Source of the DNA: Spirochaetaceae bacterium
GTDB lineage: Bacteria; Spirochaetota; Spirochaetia; Treponematales; Breznakiellaceae
Assembly: GCA_031265025.1 (NCBI GenBank)
Contig: JAISDF010000230.1
Span: forward strand, 1-6,656
Reading direction: 5' to 3'
Length of the DNA: 6,656 bases
Numbering within the stretch: the stretch's first letter is position 1; each line of letters opens with the position of its first letter. A program made the translations under genes and the position numbers. The notes beneath the pieces are model-generated. The model did no database searches. It saw only the letters and a program-made list of their open reading frames with translations, and was not told the DNA's origin. This document shows, one piece after another, positions 1 through 6,488 of the stretch.

Positions 1-1
1 C

Positions 2-121
2 GAGCCTTTTGAGGAAGAAGATGTGGAACCTGAGGAGGGCAGGGAACTCCCCCTGGGCATTGACGATCCCTCCCTGGTCAGTGAAGCCGAACTGAGACCC
101 ATACGTTCAGGCCCGCGCTAG
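2..121 (+). CDS. C-terminal end of an unidentified protein (5' truncated by window edge)
   Basis: An open frame enters from the left edge and ends at TAG (119-121), giving 39 visible residues. The visible part starts with an acidic stretch (EPFEEEDVEPEE) and ends in a basic RSGPR. Codon use resembles the neighbouring genes, which supports real coding, but nothing in this tail identifies a family. A disordered acidic C-terminus is typical of a scaffold or cytoplasmic regulatory protein, but no function can be assigned. It is transcribed in the same direction as the next gene, which starts 113 bases later behind promoter-like sequence, so it is probably a separate unit. Confidence 0.6.
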   Translation, partial: EPFEEEDVEPEEGRELPLGIDDPSLVSEAELRPIRSGPR

Positions 122-148
122 AGCCTTATCTTGGCGCGGCAATGATGC

Positions 149-195
149 GTATATTCCACAGCCATGATTTCAGGAATTTTACGGATGTTTTTTTT
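149..195 (+). terminator. possible weak intrinsic terminator of the upstream gene
   Basis: ATTCC (153-157) can pair with GGAAT (173-177) across a 15-base loop, with partial extension outward by GTA (149-151) and TAC (180-182) across mismatches. Five bases later there is a run of eight T (188-195). The stem is AT-rich and imperfect, so it is much weaker than a classical terminator. It is the only terminator-like structure between the two genes. Confidence 0.22.
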
Positions 196-234
196 GTTGT
201 TGTGTGATACTATATATCATAATAAGGGGAACTT
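188..234 (+). promoter_or_regulatory. AT-rich promoter region and ribosome binding site of the M30 lipoprotein gene
   Basis: This is the most AT-rich part of the window. It contains TTGTTG (194-199), an extended -10-like TGTGATACT (203-211), TATATA (211-216) and CATAAT (218-223). TTGTTG and CATAAT are 18 bases apart, a good sigma-70-type layout, but transcription from that pair would begin at about 230 and leave out the Shine-Dalgarno AAGGGG (224-229, 5 bases before ATG 235). The extended -10 at 206-211 is therefore an equally good candidate. The exact promoter cannot be decided by eye. Confidence 0.45.
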
Positions 235-1875
235 ATGAACAAATACCTTTTAAGCGTAGCGCTTGTGTCTCTGATTCTTTTTTCCTGCGTGGCACCTACG
301 GATAATGTACGTTATTATACCATTACCTTTGATCAAAACGGCGCTGACAGCGGAACGCCGCCTTCAGCGCTGCGTATCCTCGCCGGTACGCCTTTTTCCA
401 TGCCGGATATGGGGAATATGGGAAAAGACGGCGAACCCGGTTCCCGCTATGTCCTTGGCGGCTGGCGTACCGGGCCAAATAGCGGTGCCGTATACAAAGC
501 CGGGACCATAATGGAACCGCCCGCTGCGGATATGACCTACTATGCCCACTGGAAATCTGTTACTATTCCCGTCGGCAGGGATTTTAGGAGGTTTTATGCG
601 CAGAATACCAACTATGATTTTTATCAGGTAGACGCGGTTGAGCTTAAAACCGGAAATAAGTGTATCATATACGGTGATATTACCGAAAGCAAGGTAGCGG
701 ACTATATAGCGTCTTCCGGCAGTATCCCCGCGAATATCGCGAATGAATATGACCATACTATCCATGATTTAATTACCAATGTCTTCGGAGATATAACGTA
801 TTTTACCAACAATACCGGTGATAAAGTCGTTTTTCTCCTCCTTGATATACAAGACGGATATTCAAACAGCGAGTCCGGTTATGTGGCGGGCTATTTTGAC
901 TCCACACATATGTTGGCGAAATCAATCTTCAATCCATATTCCAATGAGACAGCCATGCTTTTCATGGATATTAATCCCGGTGTTCCGGCTTCGGGGGAAT
1001 TTTTTTCAACCATGGCCCATGAACTCCAGCACCTGATTAATTATTCGGAAACAGCGGTTAAGAATAGGACCGAAAAGGACCTATGGATTAATGAGGGGCT
1101 TTCAACAGGAGCGGAATTTATCTACGGTAAAGCCAAAGACGGCGAGACGAATCATTATAACTCGGAAAGGACAGCGGGGAGGATATACTACTACAATGAG
1201 GATCCCCGGGAGAGTATCGAATGGGGCAATAACTTCTTTGTCTGGGGCGGCTCATGGGATAACGATGTACTGGCCGATTATGCCACCGTGTATCTTTTTT
1301 TCCAGTGGCTGAGGATACACGCGTCCAATGATGTAGATATTTATTACGATATTATTGCCCATACCAGCGGCGGCTATGCCTCGGTAAGTGCTTCAGCGAG
1401 AGAGCGATTTTCTGATTTTAATTCATTGCCGGGCAATACTGATTGGGAAAAAGTTATGGGCGGCTGGCTAAGGGCAAACGCGCTCAAAGCGACTACAGGG
1501 CTTGGCGGGTATAAGGCACGTATTGCCCCAACGATTCATCCGTGGTCTTTTGGCAACAAGCGCATTCTCCTGTATCCCGGCGAGGCGATATATTCATATT
1601 CAAGCGGAAGCCCTCCTTCTGCTTCGGGGTATATCAAGTATCTGCCTTTTTCCGTCTCTCCGGCCATCGCGAACCTTATAAGCTATAACGCCAATCCAAA
1701 CATAAAAGGCGCGGAGGAAAGCGCCCAGGTATATTCGGTCGCGTCAGGCCGCGCGGCGGCTTCTCAACGCCCCTCCGCCCCTCCTTCCGGGGTCCCCGCC
1801 CCCATAAGCTTTGGGGACCGCGCCAGGGGCTTCGGACGGCCTTCGGGACCGCGGCCCGGCGGGGACAAACGGTGA
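235..1875 (+). CDS. Lipoprotein with InlB-type B-repeat and M30-like (HExxH) zinc metallopeptidase domain
   Basis: A predicted surface or periplasmic zinc metalloprotease. Residues 1-18 form a lipoprotein signal (basic MNK, hydrophobic core, lipobox LFSC) with lipidated Cys18. Residues about 27-106 match the Listeria/Bacteroides (InlB B, Flg_new) repeat: a YYTITFDQNG start, a GGW in the middle and a YYAHW end. The rest resembles the peptidase M30 (hyicolysin) group: zinc motif HELQH at 262-266, then WINEGLSTGAEF from 284, where Glu287 or Glu294 would be the third ligand. Residues 504-546 are a Pro/Gly/Arg/Ser-rich, probably disordered basic tail. The start is supported by AAGGGG five bases upstream and by the signal peptide. 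It is first of three closely packed genes. The lipoprotein and metalloprotease calls are strong, the M30 family call fairly strong, the substrate unknown. It may act on host or gut-matrix proteins (inference). Confidence 0.88.
   Translation: MNKYLLSVALVSLILFSCVAPTDNVRYYTITFDQNGADSGTPPSALRILAGTPFSMPDMGNMGKDGEPGSRYVLGGWRTGPNSGAVYKAGTIMEPPAADMTYYAHWKSVTIPVGRDFRRFYAQNTNYDFYQVDAVELKTGNKCIIYGDITESKVADYIASSGSIPANIANEYDHTIHDLITNVFGDITYFTNNTGDKVVFLLLDIQDGYSNSESGYVAGYFDSTHMLAKSIFNPYSNETAMLFMDINPGVPASGEFFSTMAHELQHLINYSETAVKNRTEKDLWINEGLSTGAEFIYGKAKDGETNHYNSERTAGRIYYYNEDPRESIEWGNNFFVWGGSWDNDVLADYATVYLFFQWLRIHASNDVDIYYDIIAHTSGGYASVSASARERFSDFNSLPGNTDWEKVMGGWLRANALKATTGLGGYKARIAPTIHPWSFGNKRILLYPGEAIYSYSSGSPPSASGYIKYLPFSVSPAIANLISYNANPNIKGAEESAQVYSVASGRAAASQRPSAPPSGVPAPISFGDRARGFGRPSGPRPGGDKR
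1791..1853. repeat. Inverted repeat and 9-bp direct repeat in the GC-rich 3' end of the metalloprotease gene
   Basis: GGTCCCC (1791-1797) and GGGGACC (1813-1819) form a perfect 7-bp inverted repeat with a 15-base loop. GGGACCGCG occurs at 1814-1822 and again at 1845-1853. The whole stretch (about 1740-1870) is much richer in G and C than the body of the gene, and encodes the low-complexity Pro/Gly/Arg tail. The hairpin lies about 50 bases upstream of the next gene's GTG and might affect translational coupling. It may also be a by-product of low-complexity coding sequence. Confidence 0.5.
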
Positions 1876-2246
1876 ACGCCGCTTTCAAAAGACTGTTTCG
1901 TATCGCGCTCCTCCTCCTCCCCTTAAACCTCTTTTCCCTGGGAAGAGGGGATAAGCCCCTCAAAGGCGATATATACGACCAAGCCGCCGCCGGCGCCCTG
2001 GTCGAGATTACCGGAATCATACGATTGACCGGCAGCGAACCTTTTTCCGGGCTGCTTATCAGTGACGAATACGGCCATGACTGGCACCTGGACCAAAACG
2101 CCAAAGCGGTGTTTTTACCTTATCAGCACCATACCATAACCATACGGGGCAGGCTTGAACTGGTTGAGTTGCGTTTGGCCGACGGCGTCTTCCTCGGCGT
2201 CAGGCGTATCATTGTAGACCCCATGATAGCTCCGGAGGCTCCGTAA
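1872..2246 (+). CDS. Small exported protein of unknown function, OB-fold-like
   Basis: A 124-aa protein. Residues 1-24 look like a Sec signal peptide: basic KRLFR, a leucine-rich core (IALLLLPLNLF) and SLG before the probable cleavage point. There is no Cys in this region, so it is not a lipoprotein. The mature part (about 42-116) has alternating short beta-like segments (ALVEITGII, FSGLLISD, HHTITIRGRLE, GVFLGVRRIIV), the pattern expected of a small OB-fold barrel such as those in bacterial periplasmic binding proteins. This fold call is from pattern only. The GTG start overlaps the previous stop (GTGA, 1872-1875), a classic translational-coupling arrangement, and no strong Shine-Dalgarno is seen. 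The next gene begins one base after its stop. Family not recognised; probably a conserved treponemal hypothetical. Confidence 0.72.
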   Translation: MNAAFKRLFRIALLLLPLNLFSLGRGDKPLKGDIYDQAAAGALVEITGIIRLTGSEPFSGLLISDEYGHDWHLDQNAKAVFLPYQHHTITIRGRLELVELRLADGVFLGVRRIIVDPMIAPEAP

Positions 2247-2250
2247 GGTG
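2234..2250 (+). promoter_or_regulatory. Ribosome binding site that fixes the GTG start of the GatB-asparaginase fusion
   Basis: GGAGG (2234-2238) lies inside the last codons of the upstream gene, nine bases before GTG at 2248. It is the best Shine-Dalgarno in the cluster. The resulting N-terminus (MYKSHIALEVRILLLT) lines up directly with the conserved GatB start (xxxIGLEVHxQLxT), so the start is independently supported by homology. Confidence 0.75.
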
Positions 2251-4602
2251 TACAAGTCCCATATTGCCCTGGAAGTGCGCATTCTCCTCCTCACCGGCGA
2301 CAGGATTTTTTCTTTTGACGCCTCCCCGTCAGGGCGGCCTTCCCTTGATTCCCAGGCGGTGTTCAAGGCCTGTACCGTGATACGGAGTCTCGGCGGCGCT
2401 GTCAGGAACGAGTGTCCTTTTGAGCGCAATCTTAATCCTCCCCAGACGCCTCCCGAACTGGGGCTTTCCCATCTGTCCCTTGCCCTGGGATCGGGCGGTG
2501 AGCTGGACATCATGTTTCACCGCAGGGAAAAAAGAGTGCGCATAACCGAAATCAGGATAGAGGAAGACGCGGGGAGGCTTATCCATTCGGGGAACGGGAC
2601 GAGGATGGATTATACGACGGCCGGTCTTCCCAGCCTCAGAATCAGGACCGCTTCCGATTTTGAAATAGGCGGTGAGGCGGAAGTTTTTTTGAGCGATCTC
2701 AGACGCCGCATTCAATATCTTGAAATAGTTCCCCCTCCTCTGGAAAGCGTGATGCGCTGTAACGCGTATGTGGCCATAACGCCCTATCCTGAGCTTCCCC
2801 ATGAATTTGTAAAGCTGCGCAATCTCAATTCCTTCAATTTTGTTCATAAGGCGGTAAACGCCGAACTTTCCCGCCAGGAGGAAATACTCATAGGCGGAGG
2901 AGAAGTCTCAGGCGAATCGCGTATATGGAACGAGGCGCGAAACATCACCCAGTCCTACCAGAAACGGAAAAGCGCCGAGAAGCCCCGTTTTGAAGTGATG
3001 CCCAACATGGAGCCCTTTGTTCCCGGCCCGGAAATACTCAGCGCGCTGGAGGCTTTTTCAGTGGAGCTTCCCGCGGTGAGGCGGGAACGTTTCATGAGGG
3101 ATTACCGCCTGTCGCTTTCTCAGGCATCCTTTGTCTGCGACGAAAAGAGCCGGGCCGATTATTTTGAGGAACTCATGCGTTCGGGCGCTCCGGCGCAGGA
3201 GGCGGCCCAGTGGCTTTCTTCATATATAGTGAAAGAACTTAAGCGGCTCAGGCAGGGCATCGCGGCAAGTCCCTTGAGCCCCGCCCGTTTTTCCTGTCTT
3301 CTTTGCATGCTGAAAAGCAAACGCATTCACCGGGGCATAGCCAAACAAGCCATCACCGCCGTTCTGGAAGAGGACAAGGACCCTGAGTGCCTGGTCAGGG
3401 AGCGGGGCTGGGAACAGCTTACCGACCGGGGCGCTGTGGAAAGCCTGGTCAGGGCGGCCATAGAAGAAAATCCCCAGGAAGTAAGGCGTATACGCGAGGG
3501 CGACGCCGGTCCCATACAGTTTCTTACCGGCAGAATAATGAAGGAAAGTTCCGGCCTTGCCGAACCTTCCCTGGTAAAGGATGTGCTGCGGGAGCAGCTT
3601 TCGGTATCCCTGGTGTATGTGCTTTCCATGGGCGGCGCTATCTCCGGCATTGTTAATGAGGAAGGGGCGGTTGAGAGCGGCGATGAAAAATCCCTCCAGG
3701 ACCTTCTCTCCCGTCACGCCGGGACCGACAGGTTCAAGGTGCGTTTTGATTCCATCCAGATAGGCCGCATCCTTTCCGAGGAGATAGTGCCCTCGGACTG
3801 GGCCGCCCTCATTGAGGCGATTACCGGGCGGCTCAATTCGGGAACCGCCAACGGCATTGTCATCGCCCACGGCTCCGATACCCTGCCCTATACGGCGCCC
3901 CTCCTCTACTGGCTCTTTGCCGACGCCGGGGCCCCCATAGTGCTTGCCGCTTCGTCCCGGCCTCCCGGCGTCTCTGACGAGGCCGAAAAAACCATGAAGC
4001 TCGCCGTTGATCTCGCGGTGGAAAAATCACGGGGAGTCTATGTGGTCTACGGCGGAAAAATTCTTTCTCCCTTAAATCTTAAATTTGAACGCGTAGGCGC
4101 CGACGGGTTCCGCAACTGGAACATGAAGGAGCCGGTTTTTACCGGAAGCTCCCTCCTTGCCGAACCGCTTGAGGCGGACCAGTATGTGCTATCCCAGCTT
4201 CTTGAGGACGCCGCCAATTCATTGTGCGTTATACGCCTCTATCCGGGCATGCGCGGTGACTACCTGGTATCCCTTATGGACAAGGGGGTGAGGAATTTCT
4301 TTCTTGAACTGTACGATACGGGAACCGCCGGTTTCCGCGAAGGCCCCTATTCGCTCAAACGGACCTTCCAGGCGGCCAAGCGGCATCAGACCCGCTTTTA
4401 CTGCACCTCCCAGCAGGAAGGCGCTGTTGATTTTTCGCGTTACAGCACTTCCATGGAACTGTGGCGGGGCGGGGCGGTTCCCATGGGAACCTACACCACC
4501 GAGACCGCCGTGTCCCGTTTCCTTGCCGCCAGCATCATCGCCGACAATGAGGAAGAACGGGCCCAGCTTATGGAAGCTGCGGGTCCTGAACTGACGGACT
4601 AG
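2248..4602 (+). CDS. GatB-like amidotransferase subunit fused to an L-asparaginase/GatD-type domain
   Basis: A 784-aa two-part cytoplasmic protein. Residues 1-450 follow GatB from end to end: ALEVR (7-11; usual GLEVH), RIEEDAG (103-109), MRCNAYV (169-175), RNLNSFNFV (191-199), SRIWNEAR (224-231), then the helical and YqeY-like tRNA-binding tail (about 274-450) with its IAKQ, NPQEV and FLTGRIMK signatures. Residues 453-765 are a complete type I/II asparaginase fold: SMGGAISG (460-467), substrate-site Ser502, AHGSDT (540-545), Lys612, and the C-terminal lobe (LYPGM 664-668, TSQQEGAVDFSRY 720-732). In GatB and asparaginase, ammonia made by an amidase is used to convert Glu-tRNA(Gln) to Gln-tRNA(Gln); archaea pair GatB-like GatE with asparaginase-like GatD. 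Here the catalytic Thr of GGT is Ala464, the second Thr is Ser543, while Asp544 and Lys612 remain. The GatB zinc-cysteine loop and YPDLPKGYQ motif are missing. Activity is therefore doubtful. No start codon with a fitting Shine-Dalgarno lies at the junction, so one chain is expected. Confidence 0.9.
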   Translation: MYKSHIALEVRILLLTGDRIFSFDASPSGRPSLDSQAVFKACTVIRSLGGAVRNECPFERNLNPPQTPPELGLSHLSLALGSGGELDIMFHRREKRVRITEIRIEEDAGRLIHSGNGTRMDYTTAGLPSLRIRTASDFEIGGEAEVFLSDLRRRIQYLEIVPPPLESVMRCNAYVAITPYPELPHEFVKLRNLNSFNFVHKAVNAELSRQEEILIGGGEVSGESRIWNEARNITQSYQKRKSAEKPRFEVMPNMEPFVPGPEILSALEAFSVELPAVRRERFMRDYRLSLSQASFVCDEKSRADYFEELMRSGAPAQEAAQWLSSYIVKELKRLRQGIAASPLSPARFSCLLCMLKSKRIHRGIAKQAITAVLEEDKDPECLVRERGWEQLTDRGAVESLVRAAIEENPQEVRRIREGDAGPIQFLTGRIMKESSGLAEPSLVKDVLREQLSVSLVYVLSMGGAISGIVNEEGAVESGDEKSLQDLLSRHAGTDRFKVRFDSIQIGRILSEEIVPSDWAALIEAITGRLNSGTANGIVIAHGSDTLPYTAPLLYWLFADAGAPIVLAASSRPPGVSDEAEKTMKLAVDLAVEKSRGVYVVYGGKILSPLNLKFERVGADGFRNWNMKEPVFTGSSLLAEPLEADQYVLSQLLEDAANSLCVIRLYPGMRGDYLVSLMDKGVRNFFLELYDTGTAGFREGPYSLKRTFQAAKRHQTRFYCTSQQEGAVDFSRYSTSMELWRGGAVPMGTYTTETAVSRFLAASIIADNEEERAQLMEAAGPELTD
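4568..4602. other. 35-base tail-to-tail overlap of two convergent genes
   Basis: The plus-strand fusion gene ends with TAG at 4600-4602, and the minus-strand gene ends with TAA (complement of 4568-4570). The last eleven codons of each are therefore read from the same DNA on opposite strands. No hairpin with a T-run is visible around it, so transcription probably reads into the opposite gene for some distance. Confidence 0.85.
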
Positions 4603-6406
4603 GCGGACTGGGAGCGGTGGCAACACTGTAAAAAATTCTTACATATTCAACCTGGTCCCTGTGCTTCATCTTGATGATGAGGGTCTGTTCCGACGCCGAA
4701 TAAGCCCAGCCCGAGGAATCATAGCGTTCAAACTGGGGATCGGTCCGGTAATCAATGTTGTAAAGCTGTATTTTGGCAAAGGGCCTCACGCCCCGTATGA
4801 TCATGTAATGGGTTTCCCCGGCGGGAAACGAGACGGCAATCTCAAGGGCTTCCTGGGTATTCCGCGATGAGATTGAAGAAGATGCGGTCCAGGTCCACAC
4901 GCCGGGACCTCCCGCGCTTACGGCCAGGGCCCTGGGGGTATAGCCGCCGCTTTCCATGATGGCGTAGAGGCTCGCCAGGTCAACGCGGTTCTCGGCGGTG
5001 TTCTGGAGGCTGCCGTCGGGATTGAAGCGTATTTTTACCGGCGCGGAGAGCGGGCCGCCTGAGAGTTCAAGCACTGTTATGACTATTGAACGTCCCACGG
5101 CGGCCCAGTCATCCCTGCCCGCCGCCTCGCCATAGGCAGCAAGGGCGCGGCCCAGGCGGAGATTGTATTCGGTATCCGCCTCATTATCCCGCACCACAAG
5201 AATCATGTCCCCGGCAAGGGACTTCTGTATTGTTTCAGATATCAAAAGCCACGCCTGGTCTATGAGGCGGTCAAAGGGATTTTCCCTTTCAGGATGCAGG
5301 GTATGCCAGTCGGTCCAGCCCTCAAAGACGCCGGGCAGGTTCTCTACCTCAAGGGCGTCCAGGGTTTTGAGAAGCTCTATGCCGTCATTGGCAAAGCTCT
5401 CCGCTCCCCGTACCGAAATGTTATACACAAAATGGCTTTCCCGCAAAAAGTCCGCCGACTTTTCGCTGATGAGCCGCGAAACCCTGCTGAGGAATTCCCG
5501 GTCGCTTGCGGCTATGGACCTCAGCCCCAGGTCGAGCCTTCCGAGGTACGCCGATGAATAGTGGCTCCGCTGGCTGCCGCTGAGGAACACGGCGGGTATG
5601 GACGCCAGGGCGTTCCGGTAATTCCCCCGGCGGAGGGATTCGCCGAGATAGGCGGTCACGGTTTTTTCCGAAGGATTATTGCCTATGGTACGGCTCCAGA
5701 GGGAGAAAGCCTGGTCGCGCCACTTGAGGAGAACGGCGTCGTAACTTTGTTTGTCCCTTGCGTCGGAAAGTATATAATCACCGGCGGCAAAGGGTTTTTT
5801 CTCGGGGATGAGTCCGTAATGGGCAGCGGGCCGCCCCGGTGAAAGTACAAGCCGCCGCCTTGCCTCGTCAAGGGCTGTAGCGGTAAAGGTATAGCGGTTT
5901 CCCGAAGCGGAAATCACGAACTGGCCGTCGGCCCCGTCTCCGGAGCGGGATGACCTGAGCGGCCTGAAGGGAATTTCAACAGCGTCTATGTCCTGGGGAA
6001 GTTCCCCCTGTATTCTGAGTTCCTGTCCGTCCCCAAGACGGCGTATGCCGAATTCCAGGCCCAGTTCTTCCGGGAAAGCGAAACTGACTGTTTCTTCGCC
6101 AAGCAGCATGGAGGAAGGGAACAGTTTGACCGGTCCCCCGTCCTTTCCGGTCATAACAAGACCGTCATCACCCGATACCCTGAATTCTATGCCGCCAAAA
6201 AACACGCTGGCCCCGCCGTCAAGGGCATAGGCGTTTTCCGTTTCGGGCGGGACGGAACTGTCCGCGTAATAGCCCCGTACCACAAGGTCCCCCATTCTGT
6301 GGGTAAAAGAACTGCTCCGGGAAAACTGAACAAGCACCAGGACGGTGAGAATTAGTGAATATACCAGGAGAAGACCCGCAAAACGCGGGAATATCGCCTT
6401 CCGCAT
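4568..6406 (-). CDS. Membrane-anchored extracytoplasmic protein of unknown function
   Basis: A 612-aa protein. Residues about 9-28 (FAGLLLVYSLILTVLVLVQF) after a basic MRKAIFPR form an uncleaved anchor or signal, so the remaining 580 residues should lie outside the inner membrane. The region to about 160 is rich in beta-like segments with many Gly/Asp turns, the middle (about 225-450) is mainly helical, and the end (about 500-592) is again beta-rich, with the closing YVRIFY before a Pro/Ser tail (596-612). This beta/alpha/beta order is reminiscent of polysaccharide-handling proteins, but no catalytic motif was recognised, so no enzyme is proposed. The start is supported by AAGG (complement of 6414-6417) seven bases before ATG and by the anchor. 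It converges on the fusion gene with a 35-base overlap. Real gene: nearly certain; function: unknown. Confidence 0.82.
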   Translation of the reverse strand: MRKAIFPRFAGLLLVYSLILTVLVLVQFSRSSSFTHRMGDLVVRGYYADSSVPPETENAYALDGGASVFFGGIEFRVSGDDGLVMTGKDGGPVKLFPSSMLLGEETVSFAFPEELGLEFGIRRLGDGQELRIQGELPQDIDAVEIPFRPLRSSRSGDGADGQFVISASGNRYTFTATALDEARRRLVLSPGRPAAHYGLIPEKKPFAAGDYILSDARDKQSYDAVLLKWRDQAFSLWSRTIGNNPSEKTVTAYLGESLRRGNYRNALASIPAVFLSGSQRSHYSSAYLGRLDLGLRSIAASDREFLSRVSRLISEKSADFLRESHFVYNISVRGAESFANDGIELLKTLDALEVENLPGVFEGWTDWHTLHPERENPFDRLIDQAWLLISETIQKSLAGDMILVVRDNEADTEYNLRLGRALAAYGEAAGRDDWAAVGRSIVITVLELSGGPLSAPVKIRFNPDGSLQNTAENRVDLASLYAIMESGGYTPRALAVSAGGPGVWTWTASSSISSRNTQEALEIAVSFPAGETHYMIIRGVRPFAKIQLYNIDYRTDPQFERYDSSGWAYSASEQTLIIKMKHRDQVEYVRIFYSVATAPSPPSPSVQDPQLP

Positions 6407-6424
6407 GGGTATACCTTACCCTAT

Positions 6425-6443
6425 GCAAGCCTTATCCGCAAGC
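6425..6443. repeat. Short direct repeat GCAAGC with 13-base period
   Basis: GCAAGC occurs at 6425-6430 and 6438-6443, directly before the long inverted repeat and about 20 bases upstream of the minus-strand start. Such a spaced pair could be a regulator binding site, but with only six bases it could also be chance. Confidence 0.25.
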
Positions 6444-6444
6444 G

Positions 6445-6481
6445 CCGGACCGCCCCCTTGCACAGGGCCTTCGGCGGCCGG
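6445..6481. repeat. Long GC-rich imperfect hairpin in the divergent intergenic region
   Basis: CCGG-A-CCGCC (6445-6454) pairs with GGCGGCCGG (6473-6481) with a single bulged A at 6449, giving nine GC pairs. It continues inward with CCCT (6455-6458) pairing with AGGG (6464-6467) around the loop TGCAC, with CCTTC (6468-6472) unpaired. There is no T-run on either side, so it is not a standard terminator. It lies between two divergent starts and could act as an operator, in the 5' leader of the minus-strand gene as an RNA structure, or as a dispersed palindromic repeat. Confidence 0.55.
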
Positions 6482-6488
6482 TTCAACC

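Noticed and set aside
364..765. 133-aa minus-strand open frame inside the metalloprotease gene
   Set aside because: Shadow of the lipoprotein gene; no Shine-Dalgarno or family resemblance, and the plus-strand frame encodes the B-repeat.
1676..2104. 142-aa minus-strand open frame across the junction of the first two cluster genes
   Set aside because: Its Arg/Pro/Ser-rich translation is what antisense of GC-rich DNA gives, and it covers the ends of two better-supported genes.
3590..3621. Internal start separating a stand-alone asparaginase from GatB
   Set aside because: GTG codons at 3613 and 3619 are in frame, but the only Shine-Dalgarno-like GGGAG (3590-3594) is 18 or more bases away and the reading frame is unbroken through the junction.
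3220..3870. 216-aa open frame on the minus strand inside the fusion gene
   Set aside because: It lies fully antisense to conserved GatB/asparaginase coding sequence, has no recognised domain, and long antisense frames are expected in GC-rich genes.
2248..4602. Annotation as plain GatB or plain L-asparaginase
   Set aside because: Each would describe only half of the protein, and both active sites depart from the family consensus, so a simple enzyme name would mislead.
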